Assembly (NCBI RefSeq): GCF_001424405.1
Contig: NZ_LMPS01000001.1
Span: 927,999 to 991,998 of the forward strand
Direction of reading: 5' to 3'
DNA length: 64,000 nt
Source: Dyadobacter sp. Leaf189
GTDB taxonomy: Bacteria > Bacteroidota > Bacteroidia > Cytophagales > Spirosomataceae
Made by a program: the position numbers and the translations under genes. The notes beneath the pieces are model-generated. The model had not been told where the DNA came from and searched no databases. It saw only the letters and a list, made by a program, of their open reading frames with translations. Below, piece after piece: positions 18,901-26,640 of this stretch (its first letter is position 1; each line of letters begins with the position of its first letter).

Positions 18901-19435
18901 ACAGGCCGGGGTAATTGCCGGTTTCCTGGCAGGAGATATTACGCAGCCTTACAAAGGAAGTATTTCGATGAATATCCTGAAAATGGAAGGCTTGCATTTG
19001 TGCAGCATCGGGCTCACGGAAGTGCCGCCAAATGATCCCGCTTATGAGCAAATTGTATTTACGGATCAATCCAAAAGGTATTACAAGAAATGCATTGTGT
19101 ACCGTGACAAGCTGGTAGGCGCGATCATGATCGGGGATAAAAATGAGTTTGCCGAATTCCGTGACCTGATTGCAAGTGGTACGGAGCTTTCGGAAAAGCG
19201 TTTGCAGTTGCTCAGGGCGAGTAAGCCGGCCGATCCGCTGGTAGGAAAAGTGGTTTGCTCCTGCAACAATGTAGGTGAAGGAAATCTTGAAAACACCATT
19301 GTAAATGGTTGTGACGATTTTCAGGATTTATGTAAAAAGACCGGTGCTGGTACTGGCTGCGGCTCGTGCCGGCCCGAAGTGCGTGCTATCCTCGAAAGGG
19401 TAATGGAGCGCTCGCTGGTTGTTGCGCAGGAATGA
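15902..19435 (+). CDS. nasA: Assimilatory nitrate reductase fused to FAD/NAD(P)H and [2Fe-2S] modules
   Basis: A 1177-residue protein with three parts. Residues 1-700 are a Nas/Nap-type molybdopterin reductase: [4Fe-4S] ligands C10-x2-C13-x3-C17-x27-C45, Mo ligand C139 in SRLCMSS, and the molybdopterin-binding C-domain from about 586 (LTTGRIRDQWHT). Residues 710-1090 are a NirB/NasB-like FAD-NAD(P) oxidoreductase (IIGAGSAGLG near 712, VGGGILGLELA near 855). Residues 1115-1170 are a BFD-type [2Fe-2S] domain (CSCNNVGEGN, CGSCRPE). NasA is usually about 700-870 residues, with the reductase module on a separate subunit. The start is a TTG: a stop lies two codons upstream and no ATG precedes the first cluster cysteine. 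No twin-arginine signal, so cytoplasmic. Confidence 0.92.
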   Translation: MKLTSYKSTCCYCGVGCGVVVTKEANGRLSLEGDKTHPSNKGMLCSKGMNLHYTVMDQSDRLLYPQMRMNRSMPMQRVSWDNALERTAAVFKTFIKKFGPDSVAFYVSGQCLTEEYYLVNKLIKGFIGSNNIDTNSRLCMSSAVVGYKMSLGEDSVPVCYDDIEAADVMYVTGANPAWCHPIIWRRVEAHKAANPGVRLICVDPRKTDTARSSDLHLQIIPGTDIVLNHAIGRLLIENGYTDDDFITNHTDGFEAYRQKVMQRTLAESAELCGVATEDIALAAKWIGESQGFLSFWTMGLNQSVIGVNKNLSLINLHLITGRIGKAGNGPFSLTGQPNAMGGRETGGLANILPGHREVTNAAHRQELEDFWQTPVQIGAKPGLTATEMFEALENDQLKAIWIINTNPLVSMPDMNAVESALKKARFVVVQDVSNRADTVQFADVVLPASAWLEKEGTMTNAERRITHLPKVVDSPGEALPDAEIIWRFAEKMGFGSSFNYANAAEVYDEYVKITAGTHIDVTGVSHDFLQKNRSVQWPFSLQTQESNITAGQQRLFSDHQFYTPNKRAQIHAVDDENASEPIDADFPLILTTGRIRDQWHTLTKTGKVARLNKHIPQPFLQINPADATLRNIAEGQLVIVKGRRGEVRVKAQLTGDVRPGLCFLPMHWGKILGSNAVRANNLTNALVDPKSKEPDFKFSAVEVSLYQKPVEKIIIIGAGSAGLGFINAYRKLNQEDEIHVFSKEINPFYNRVMLPDYISGAQQWQQLVRLREDEFDCQRIVVHKGTGIVHIDRKNKTIIDDKGQEHTYDKLILGTGSRAFMPKSVPKLRGIFNMRSRPDADALLPFLTQPEPHAVIVGGGILGLELAASFREMNVKVTVIQRSGRFMERQLDSLASELLYQELLDRGVEVFFNDEVATFSGTEKVEGIRLKSGRKLDCQVVVMTMGTVPNIELAQEAGLECKRGVVVTDYMQTSDADIYAAGEIAEWNGRMWGITLAAEEQAGVIAGFLAGDITQPYKGSISMNILKMEGLHLCSIGLTEVPPNDPAYEQIVFTDQSKRYYKKCIVYRDKLVGAIMIGDKNEFAEFRDLIASGTELSEKRLQLLRASKPADPLVGKVVCSCNNVGEGNLENTIVNGCDDFQDLCKKTGAGTGCGSCRPEVRAILERVMERSLVVAQE

Positions 19436-19463
19436 TCATGTTTACAATGAACGCGGTGAAAAG

Positions 19464-20918
19464 ATGAGAGATTATTATCATGTAAAGATCAACCTGCCGG
19501 GCGGGATTGCCTCTCCGGGCTTTTTAAAGGAGGTTTTGCTGGCTGCCCGAGAAGCCAATGTACATAAAGTGCGTTTTGGCGCACGGCAGCAACTGCTGAT
19601 GACTGTGCATTACGAAGAAATGCGTTTTTTGGAAAAAAACCTGAAAAATGCATCTGTCCGCTACGAGATAAATACCGATCGCAATCCGAACATCGTGAGC
19701 TCCTATTGCGGGGAGGATGTTTTCCGGACCGGGCAGTGGCTGCTTGCAAATGAATACCATTCGGTACTGGATTGTTTTGATTATCAGCCTGCATTGAAAG
19801 TCAATATCTCCGATTCAAACCAGAGTTTTACGCCATTTTTTACAGGTAACCTTAACTTCATTTCTTCGCCCGAGCCGCATTTTTGGTACTTATATGTACG
19901 TCCGAAACAGAGCAATGTGGTTTTCAGGTGGCGGGAGCTGGTTTATACGAATGAGATTGGAAAGGTTGCCAATGCAGTGGAAACCTGTTTGCTGGAAGAG
20001 GAGTTTGTAGATGAAGAAACTTTGTTCGCGTCCGTCAATGCGCGCATTCAATATATATCCCAGCCAGCGACAAATGAGGTTGAGCTGCCCTCATTTTCAC
20101 TTCCTTACTACGAAGGTTTTAACCGCTACAAATCGCGGACTTGGCTGGGTTTATACCGGCGCGATGAATTGTTTTCTGTCGATTTTTTACTGGATGTTTG
20201 TGCGCTTTGCATGAAAACGAAGATCGGCGAAATATGCATTACGCCATGGAAGTCGCTGATTATAAAAGGGATTGAAGACCAGTACAGGGGCGATTGGAGC
20301 AGTATACTGGGTAAACACAATATCAATGTAAGGCACGCTGCTAACGAACTGGCGTGGCAAACGGAAGACCATCACGAAGAAGGTTCTGTACTCAAAAAGG
20401 AGCTGATCCAGTATTTCGACAAACACGATACACGCACTTTCGGACTTTGTTTCGGCATTCAAACGCGACCGAAATCAGAAGTATTTGGCTCGATATTGAT
20501 AAAAAAACGTCCATTGCTACGAATCGGTCAGCTGGCGGTTTTCAGTCTGTACGACATTTATTATACCGAAAACTTCAACCCGAACAGTCGCCGACTCGTG
20601 GCTTTTGAAAAAGGTTTATACAGAATGCAGCTGGCTGTGCAGCTCGAAAAGCTCTGTCGCAGGTTTAGTAATCAACGCTCAAAACTCGGAATGCATCTCG
20701 CCTTTACTGCGGACGAAGAATTGCAGCAACAACCAGAGCAGGGTAAGGTACTTCACCAATGCCCGGACTGTTTCACAGTCTACGATCCGCAGTATGGCGA
20801 CGAGCAGCAAAACATTGCACCAGATACACCTTTCGAGTCCCTTCCCGAAAGCTACTGTTGTGGGGTATGCGGAAGTGGGAAGGAGGAAATGGTGGAGGTT
20901 GTTTTGGAACTCAGCTAA
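19464..20918 (+). CDS. Nitrite/sulfite-reductase-like protein with C-terminal rubredoxin
   Basis: A 484-residue protein from ATG 19464; a TTG at 19419 would overlap nasA and is less likely. Two ferredoxin-like half domains of the nitrite/sulfite reductase fold are visible: KVRFGARQQLLMTV near the N-terminus, and IGEICITPWKSLIIKG around 250. The siroheme cluster signature C-x5-C plus C-x3-C is not found, so catalysis by siroheme is unlikely. The last 60 residues are a complete rubredoxin: C433-x2-C436, YDPxxGD, FESLPE and C466-x2-C469. It lies 28 bases after nasA. I infer an electron carrier or assembly partner for nitrate reduction; no such function is proven here. Confidence 0.8.
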   Translation: MRDYYHVKINLPGGIASPGFLKEVLLAAREANVHKVRFGARQQLLMTVHYEEMRFLEKNLKNASVRYEINTDRNPNIVSSYCGEDVFRTGQWLLANEYHSVLDCFDYQPALKVNISDSNQSFTPFFTGNLNFISSPEPHFWYLYVRPKQSNVVFRWRELVYTNEIGKVANAVETCLLEEEFVDEETLFASVNARIQYISQPATNEVELPSFSLPYYEGFNRYKSRTWLGLYRRDELFSVDFLLDVCALCMKTKIGEICITPWKSLIIKGIEDQYRGDWSSILGKHNINVRHAANELAWQTEDHHEEGSVLKKELIQYFDKHDTRTFGLCFGIQTRPKSEVFGSILIKKRPLLRIGQLAVFSLYDIYYTENFNPNSRRLVAFEKGLYRMQLAVQLEKLCRRFSNQRSKLGMHLAFTADEELQQQPEQGKVLHQCPDCFTVYDPQYGDEQQNIAPDTPFESLPESYCCGVCGSGKEEMVEVVLELS

Positions 20919-20965
20919 AAATGAGAAGCGGCTTTGAAAATTGTTCAAAGCCGCTTCTCATTTTT
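20917..20965. terminator. Perfect 22-bp hairpin terminator after the nitrate operon
   Basis: Perfect 22-base arms (20917-20938 and 20944-20965) with a 5-base loop start within a base of the preceding stop codon and end in TTTTT. The left arm starts AAAAA, so it can also stop transcription from the opposite strand. The right arm ends exactly at the last base of the tRNA-Leu CCA end. Confidence 0.9.
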
Positions 20966-21053
20966 GGTACCGGGGACGGGAATCGAACCCGTACGAGCGT
21001 TTCGGCTCACAGGATTTTAAGTCCTGCGTGTCTACCAGTTCCACCACCCCGGC
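20965..21053 (-). tRNA. tRNA-Leu (anticodon UAA)
   Basis: Reverse-complement folds as a class II tRNA of 89 bases including an encoded CCA. It has a GCCGGGG/CCCCGGT acceptor stem (G-U at the first pair), D-loop TGGTAGAC, anticodon loop CTTAAAA with UAA, a long variable arm (GAGCCGAAACGCTC) and GGTTCGATTCC in the T arm. It lies downstream of tRNA-Gly on the same strand. Confidence 0.95.
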
Positions 21054-21083
21054 CAGTGCCATAATTTTGTGATGGTACCTAAG

Positions 21084-21111
21084 AGAAAAAAAGCACCGTT
21101 TCCGGTGCTTT
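21084..21111 (-). terminator. Terminator between tRNA-Gly and tRNA-Leu
   Basis: On the minus strand a perfect 9-base stem (AAAGCACCG with CGGTGCTTT, 4-base loop) is followed by six Ts. It lies just after tRNA-Gly and about 30 bases before tRNA-Leu. Confidence 0.8.
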
Positions 21112-21119
21112 GCTCTCTG

Positions 21120-21192
21120 AGCGAAAGACGGGGTTCGAACCCGCGACCTCGACCTTGGCAAGGTCGCGCTCTACCAGCTGAGCTACTTTCGC
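21120..21192 (-). tRNA. tRNA-Gly (anticodon GCC)
   Basis: Reverse-complement gives a 73-base cloverleaf. The acceptor is GCGAAAG/CTTTCGC, the D arm AGCTCAGCTGGTAGAGC, the anticodon stem-loop CGACC-TTGCCAA-GGTCG and the T arm CGGGTTCGAACCCCG. CCA is not encoded, unlike in the neighbouring tRNA-Leu. Confidence 0.96.
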
Positions 21193-21541
21193 GTAACCGA
21201 TTCGGTTATCGTGGTGCAAATGTATGTACACGCACTATTTGACGCAAGTTTTTACAACAAATATTTAACAAAAAATCTGAGCAGACTAATTAACAAATTG
21301 TAAATCACGTACTATAACCCGTAAACTTTTTTTACTTACCTGAAATCTCTTCCATAAAGCTGGCGCGGTTTTATCAGGAAAAACTTTCAGATCGGCTTGT
21401 GGTTTTTGCCGTCCGTCCGTTTTCGACGATCCATTTCATATTTTGATTACCTTTATCCTTCTGAGTAGGCAATGCAGGCTGTGAAGGCCATTTTCAGTCG
21501 GATGTTGTCTCTAAGTCCAAAATACATAACAGCGTTTTTTC
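21193..21541. other. 349-base gap between tRNA-Gly and the TerC gene
   Basis: The tRNA side holds a 15-base palindrome TAACCGA-T-TCGGTTA (21194-21208) in the pre-tRNA leader and the promoter listed separately. The rest is AT-rich with no convincing gene. I looked for a manganese (yybP-ykoY) riboswitch before the TerC gene and did not find its conserved loops. Confidence 0.6.
21217..21248 (-). promoter_or_regulatory. Bacteroidota-type promoter for the tRNA genes
   Basis: On the minus strand TTGC (in CTTGCG) is followed after 19 bases by TACATTTG, matching the -7 consensus TAnnTTTG. It lies about 25 bases before the mature tRNA-Gly 5' end, a fitting distance for a short precursor leader. Confidence 0.5.
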
Positions 21542-22621
21542 ATGTTACTTTCCAACGAAGTATTGTTTTTCGCAGGTTTTATACTGGTTATTACCATTAT
21601 GCTTCTTCTTGACCTGGGTGTTTTTTTCAACAGAAAAGACCATATAGTCAAGTTCAAGGAGGCTGCTGCGTGGACGATCGTGTGGATTGCCCTGGCAATG
21701 GGCTTTTACCTGATCATAAGAACGCACGGTGATCTCATTCATGGCGTAGACAACTACGCTCAGCTGGAAAGCATCAAAGATAAATACGCGCCTCACCTGA
21801 CGCTGATTCCAGGCAATTTCGAGGCTAGTGTTGAAGTATACCGTAAAAACATGTCGCTGGAATTTATTACCGGCTACTTGCTCGAATATGCATTGTCTGT
21901 TGATAATATCTTCGTCATCATCCTGATCTTCGCGTCATTTGGTGTGCGGCCGAAGTACTATAAGAAAGTACTTTTGTGGGGTGTACTCGGCGCGATAGGA
22001 ATGCGGTTCGTGTTTATTTTTGTGGGTTCCGCATTGATGCAGCGCTTTGAATGGATCATCCTTGTTTTTGGTGCATTGCTCGTTTATCAGGGTGGTAAGA
22101 TATTTTTTGAGGGTGGAGAAGAAGAAAAGATCGATCCGGCCAAGCACCCTGTTGTAAAGTTTGCTTCCAAATACCTGCCTGTTTTTCCAAGATACGTAAG
22201 AGAGCATTTTTTTGTGAAGAAGAAGGGCAAATGGATGCTTACGCCACTGTTCGTTGTGGTACTGATCATTGAATTTACAGATTTGATATTTGCGGTCGAT
22301 TCCGTTCCGGCGGTTTTCTCCGTTACAAAAGATCCATACGTCGTTTTCTTCTCCAACATTTTCGCAATCATGGGATTGCGTTCCATGTTCTTCTTCCTCA
22401 GCAACATTATGGGCCTGTTCCGATTCCTGAAATATGGTCTGGGCGTTCTGCTTGTATTTATTGGAGGGAAAATGCTGGCTCACAGCTACCTGGAATCGGT
22501 TGGCTTCGAAACGATCTATTCACTTTACGTGATCATCGGAATCCTTGCAATCAGTATCCTGGCTTCCGTTGTATTTCCGAAAAAGGACACGAACGAAGAG
22601 AAAGTACTTTCAAATAGCTAG
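21542..22621 (+). CDS. TerC/Alx-family integral membrane protein
   Basis: A 359-residue inner-membrane protein with about nine membrane segments. The family motifs are the acidic pair region EYALSVDNIFVI in an early helix and its repeat EFTDLIFAVDSVPAV in the second half; these aspartates are thought to bind a metal ion. Relatives export manganese (Alx/MntX-like) or are linked with tellurite resistance and metallation of exported enzymes. A charged cytoplasmic loop (EGGEEEKIDPAKHP, then YVREHFFVKKKGK) is typical of the longer TerC group. No ter operon partners are near, so a metal-homeostasis role is more likely than tellurite resistance. Confidence 0.9.
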   Translation: MLLSNEVLFFAGFILVITIMLLLDLGVFFNRKDHIVKFKEAAAWTIVWIALAMGFYLIIRTHGDLIHGVDNYAQLESIKDKYAPHLTLIPGNFEASVEVYRKNMSLEFITGYLLEYALSVDNIFVIILIFASFGVRPKYYKKVLLWGVLGAIGMRFVFIFVGSALMQRFEWIILVFGALLVYQGGKIFFEGGEEEKIDPAKHPVVKFASKYLPVFPRYVREHFFVKKKGKWMLTPLFVVVLIIEFTDLIFAVDSVPAVFSVTKDPYVVFFSNIFAIMGLRSMFFFLSNIMGLFRFLKYGLGVLLVFIGGKMLAHSYLESVGFETIYSLYVIIGILAISILASVVFPKKDTNEEKVLSNS

Positions 22622-22644
22622 CGTGCAGGATCGTTGAAGTATGT

Positions 22645-25600
22645 ATGAAGCGGATTCTGAAAGCCTATTTAAAACGACTGACAAATTTAAGTACTAGGAA
22701 TAAGTCACTGCTCCTCACGCATCTGGCAGCGGAGCAGTTTATTGATCTTCATGATACGGACTTTGTTCTTGAAAAACCTTCCATTGATCTGGTCAGACAG
22801 CTTGTGCAGCAAAAGGCTCGCATTGCTGTCTGCGACGTGGCCGATCCGCGTTACGAGAAGGTAAATCAAATCAGCAAACGGCTACGGAAGATCAGCAGGA
22901 CCGAGCAGTTTATAGCCGAGGAACGGGGTTCACAGGATTTGTTTGTCGGCTATCCTTTTGTAAAGGGCAAGCTGTCAGACGGTACTTCCATTCACGCTCC
23001 GCTGTTGTTCTTTCCTGTTACGCTGAAAATGGACCGGGAACAATGGTGTTTGCAGTTGCGGGAAGAAGGCAATGTAGTCTTAAATCAAAGCTTCGCACTC
23101 GCTTACGCGCATTTCAACGAGACTTCCCTACCTGACGAAATTCTTGAAAAATCGTTTGAGGACTTTCCCAAAGATTTCCTGGAATTCAGGACCCAGCTTT
23201 ACGAGTGGCTGAAAACAACGCCATTCCGTATCAACTTCAATCAGGAATTATTTGACGAAAAGCTCGTTGCATTCTCGGCGGAGAAAGCGTCGGAGCTGGA
23301 TAACACTTGCCGGAACGGAGAGTTAAAGCTATACCCAGAGGCTGTTTTGGGTATTTTCCCGCAAGCGGGTTCTTACCTTGTGCCTGACTACAATGCGCTG
23401 ATTACCGCTTTTGACGAGCAGCCGTTTTCTGTTCCATTGATTAATGCGGAAGAGGAAGGCTACACGGAAGATCAGGAAAATAACTTGTCTCTGGCGGCAC
23501 AATCAAATGTGTCAAAAGTGAGGGAGGAAGAAATTCTGACGCCATTTCCGGTTGACGAAGCGCAGGAGGATATCATTTTACAGGTAAAAACGGGCAAATC
23601 GGTCGTGGTGCAGGGACCGCCGGGAAGTGGCAAGTCTCAGCTGATATGTAACCTGATGTCGGACTTCGCTTCCAGGGGAAAGCGGGTGCTGCTGGTTTGT
23701 CAGAAACGGGCTGCACTGGATGTGGTGCACCAGCGGCTCAAAACAATTGGAATGGACAGGTTTGTCGCATTGATCCATGATTTCAAAAATGACAGGGCGG
23801 CATTATACCGGCAAATCGCGGCGCAGATCGAGGACGTAGATGCATACCGGAAGGAGAATTATAGTCTCGATGCCGTTTTTCTTGAAAGACAGTTTACGCA
23901 GGAGAGCCGGGCTATCGACAAGACTGTCGCTGACCTGAATGCGTTTCGGGAAGCTTTGTTTGATGAGACTGAATGCGGTGTAAGTATCAAGGAACTATAT
24001 CTTACCAGCGACCAGCGCGCGCCGCATACCGACTTGCTTGCGCATTACAGACATTTCAGAATTGACCAATGGGACGATTTCCGGAGGCGCTTAAAAACAT
24101 ATTTCGACTATACCATTCACATTACTGCCGCCCACGACTGGGCTGAGCGCAGGGATTTCGCGGGATTTGGGCTTGCGGAGTTAAGGAGAATGGAACAAAT
24201 GCTGGATGAAATCCCGGCTGTTTTTTTGAGACAGAAAGACAAATTTCAGCAGCTTACCAGTGCGCATTTTTCAATTGATTTTTGTCAAAACCGTACTGAG
24301 GCGCTTGGTCGGCTTCGGGATATTACTGCGTTGATCCACAATAACGAAAGCTGGTCTTTATTAAAGCAGTACCTTTCATCAGCACACAATGCACATGAGC
24401 GGCTCGCTTTCGTAAGGCAGACTGCCGATGCACTTGACGGATTTTTGCAGGAAGAGGGCATTGAATTTTCGCTGAATAAAACGGAGCTCGTTACTTTTTC
24501 TCAATCTCTGAACAAGGCATTGGAATCCAAGGGGTCGGCATTGACCGGCTTTTTCTGGGGAATATTCAGCAAAGAAAAAAAGGAAATCGAGAGGGTTGCC
24601 ACTGCCAATGGACTTTCACTTGAAATTGCAGACCTGAGAAAGTTGCAGGTGCAGATTAGGAACAGACAGGAAGTGGAGGGGTGGTTGTCGCAGGCAAGTC
24701 TGCATTACAAAGAAAGCTCTGATACCCGAATGCAGCCGGATATCGCATTAACCCAATTTTTTAGAAATGCGGAGTCAGCTGCCGATGCTGTTGTGCGTTG
24801 TTCATTTCAGCCTTGGCAGGCGGTTTTGCATGCTATTATTACGAATGTAAATGACAAAAGCGAGTTCGACGCCATTCTCAAAGGATTGATCCAGTGGCTC
24901 GAAACCTGGGACAAAATGGAGCGTGAAATGCTGCCCTTTTTACTGCCCTCACAAATTGGCAAATTGATCAGTGAGCCAGCGTATGCAATTCGCCTACGTG
25001 CTTCTCTAACCAGAGACTTTGACTCGCTGGTTGATATGGACCGGCTTTTTAAGGAAATGACAAGCTCCGAGCAGTCCGTAGCCAAAAGCGTGCGTGTCGA
25101 AAGCAGCAAATCCGGATTAGCAAATACGGAAGCGATGATGGGCCTGTTTGAAAATAGCATCAAACTTGCCTGGATTGAACATATTGAGTCAAAATACCCG
25201 CAGCTGCGGGCTGTTACTTCGCTGAAAATGGCGCAATGGGAGGATCAGCTTCAAGCCAGTATTCAACGCAAACAAAAGCTGAGCGTAGCTATCAATAGTA
25301 TCAAGCTGCGTGAAGGTACTTACGAAGATATTGCGAAAAACCGGCTGGGAAATACGGTTACCTATCGCGAACTGGCGCATCAGGTAACCAAAAAACGCAA
25401 GATTTGGCCTATCCGAAAGGTGTTGGAAAGTTATTCGGAGGAGGTTTTCTCGCTGGTACCTTGCTGGCTCGCCTCGCCGGAGTCTGTATCTGCCATTTTC
25501 CCGATGCAGCAGGCGCTTTTTGACCTGGTTATATTTGATGAAGCTTCACAATGCTACGCCGAATATGGTCTCCCGGCGGCATTCAGAGGGAAGCAGCTGG

Positions 25601-26640
25601 TTGTAACGGGTGACGATAAACAGCTGTCGCCAAGTGACTTGTATAAGGTCAGGTATGAGGATAGGGGAGAGGAAGATGATGAATATGTTGCTGCCCGAGA
25701 GATCGAATCGTTGCTGGATCTGGCAGCACAGTCGCTGGAACAGTATCAGCTTACCGGGCATTACCGCAGCCAGTCACTTGATCTGATCGACTTTTCTAAC
25801 CGCCAATTTTATAAAAACAGCCTTCGGCTGCTGCCCGATTTCAGTCACATCAATGCAGGTAGAGCCGGGATCCAGTACATTAAAACCGAAGGTATCTGGA
25901 AACAGAATACGAATGCAGTTGAGGTGGAAAGAGTGGTGGAGTTGGTCAAAGAGCTGATTCCCGAAGGCAAAAGCATTGGTATCGTTACATTCAATTTCTA
26001 CCAGCAAGCGGCGATCCAGGATAGTCTGGAAAAGGAAAGTATGCTGCCACCCGATCTTTTTGTAAAGAATATAGAAAACGTACAGGGCGACGAAAGGGAC
26101 ATTATCATTTTCTCCATGGGCTATGCGCCTGATGAAAGAGGCAGGCTCTCCATGCAATTCGGAAGCCTGAATATGCAGGGAGGCGAAAATAGGCTGAATG
26201 TGGCAGTTACCCGTGCCCGGGAGCGTATTTATTTTGTAACAAGCTTGTGGCCGGCCCAAATGCAGACGGACCATACTGCAAATGCAGGCCCCAAAATGTT
26301 AAAAGCATACCTGGAATATGCGCTGGAAGTATCACAGGGTAAATTCCAGCCCGTTCCCGTGAGTGCAAAGCAATTCAGGACAGACTGGCTGCTGAAAGAA
26401 CGTTTAACGAGACTGCGGCCAGACTATAGAAAAGAACTTCCGTTCGGCGATGTGACAATAAAAGAAGAAGGGGTTTATAAGGGCTTGATCCTGACTGACG
26501 ACGATCTCTATCATGAGAGCAAATCGTCAAAGGAACCGCACGCTTACTTACCCCTCCTTTTGCGGCAGAAAAACTGGCCATTCAGGCGCATTTATAGCCG
26601 AGAGTACTGGTCTGGCAATTTGCCGGCAGACATATTATAG
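22645..26640 (+). CDS. Large UPF1-like superfamily 1 helicase with DUF4011-like N-terminus
   Basis: A 1331-residue protein. The N-terminal 130 residues (LTNLSTRNKSLLL, then IHAPLLFFPVTL) resemble the DUF4011 region of large bacterial helicases. The SF1 core is split: Walker A GPPGSGKS (324-331) is separated from Walker B DEAS (965-968) by a long helical insert of about 600 residues. Motifs then follow closely: GDDKQLSP, HYRSQ, NVQGDERDII and VAVTRARERIY. The last 80 residues (LILTDDDLYHE, PFRRIYSREYW) look like a shortened Vsr/PD-(D/E)XK-like end domain. It probably acts on nucleic acids in repair, RNA metabolism or defence. The gene stands alone, with no partner suggesting a defence island. 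It starts 23 bases after the TerC gene. Confidence 0.82.
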   Translation: MKRILKAYLKRLTNLSTRNKSLLLTHLAAEQFIDLHDTDFVLEKPSIDLVRQLVQQKARIAVCDVADPRYEKVNQISKRLRKISRTEQFIAEERGSQDLFVGYPFVKGKLSDGTSIHAPLLFFPVTLKMDREQWCLQLREEGNVVLNQSFALAYAHFNETSLPDEILEKSFEDFPKDFLEFRTQLYEWLKTTPFRINFNQELFDEKLVAFSAEKASELDNTCRNGELKLYPEAVLGIFPQAGSYLVPDYNALITAFDEQPFSVPLINAEEEGYTEDQENNLSLAAQSNVSKVREEEILTPFPVDEAQEDIILQVKTGKSVVVQGPPGSGKSQLICNLMSDFASRGKRVLLVCQKRAALDVVHQRLKTIGMDRFVALIHDFKNDRAALYRQIAAQIEDVDAYRKENYSLDAVFLERQFTQESRAIDKTVADLNAFREALFDETECGVSIKELYLTSDQRAPHTDLLAHYRHFRIDQWDDFRRRLKTYFDYTIHITAAHDWAERRDFAGFGLAELRRMEQMLDEIPAVFLRQKDKFQQLTSAHFSIDFCQNRTEALGRLRDITALIHNNESWSLLKQYLSSAHNAHERLAFVRQTADALDGFLQEEGIEFSLNKTELVTFSQSLNKALESKGSALTGFFWGIFSKEKKEIERVATANGLSLEIADLRKLQVQIRNRQEVEGWLSQASLHYKESSDTRMQPDIALTQFFRNAESAADAVVRCSFQPWQAVLHAIITNVNDKSEFDAILKGLIQWLETWDKMEREMLPFLLPSQIGKLISEPAYAIRLRASLTRDFDSLVDMDRLFKEMTSSEQSVAKSVRVESSKSGLANTEAMMGLFENSIKLAWIEHIESKYPQLRAVTSLKMAQWEDQLQASIQRKQKLSVAINSIKLREGTYEDIAKNRLGNTVTYRELAHQVTKKRKIWPIRKVLESYSEEVFSLVPCWLASPESVSAIFPMQQALFDLVIFDEASQCYAEYGLPAAFRGKQLVVTGDDKQLSPSDLYKVRYEDRGEEDDEYVAAREIESLLDLAAQSLEQYQLTGHYRSQSLDLIDFSNRQFYKNSLRLLPDFSHINAGRAGIQYIKTEGIWKQNTNAVEVERVVELVKELIPEGKSIGIVTFNFYQQAAIQDSLEKESMLPPDLFVKNIENVQGDERDIIIFSMGYAPDERGRLSMQFGSLNMQGGENRLNVAVTRARERIYFVTSLWPAQMQTDHTANAGPKMLKAYLEYALEVSQGKFQPVPVSAKQFRTDWLLKERLTRLRPDYRKELPFGDVTIKEEGVYKGLILTDDDLYHESKSSKEPHAYLPLLLRQKNWPFRRIYSREYWSGNLPADIL

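Noticed and set aside
20965..21192. Integrated genetic element at the tRNA genes
   Set aside because: No integrase, no repeated tRNA 3' end and no mobile gene content were seen downstream of either tRNA.
21380..21541. Possible manganese (yybP-ykoY) riboswitch upstream of the TerC-family gene
   Set aside because: The expected conserved internal loops were not found; only a loose GAGTAGG match is present, which is not enough.
22645..26640. Multi-gene defence island around the large helicase
   Set aside because: Neighbours are a TerC protein, a DUF1080 protein and a HIT protein, none of them known defence partners.
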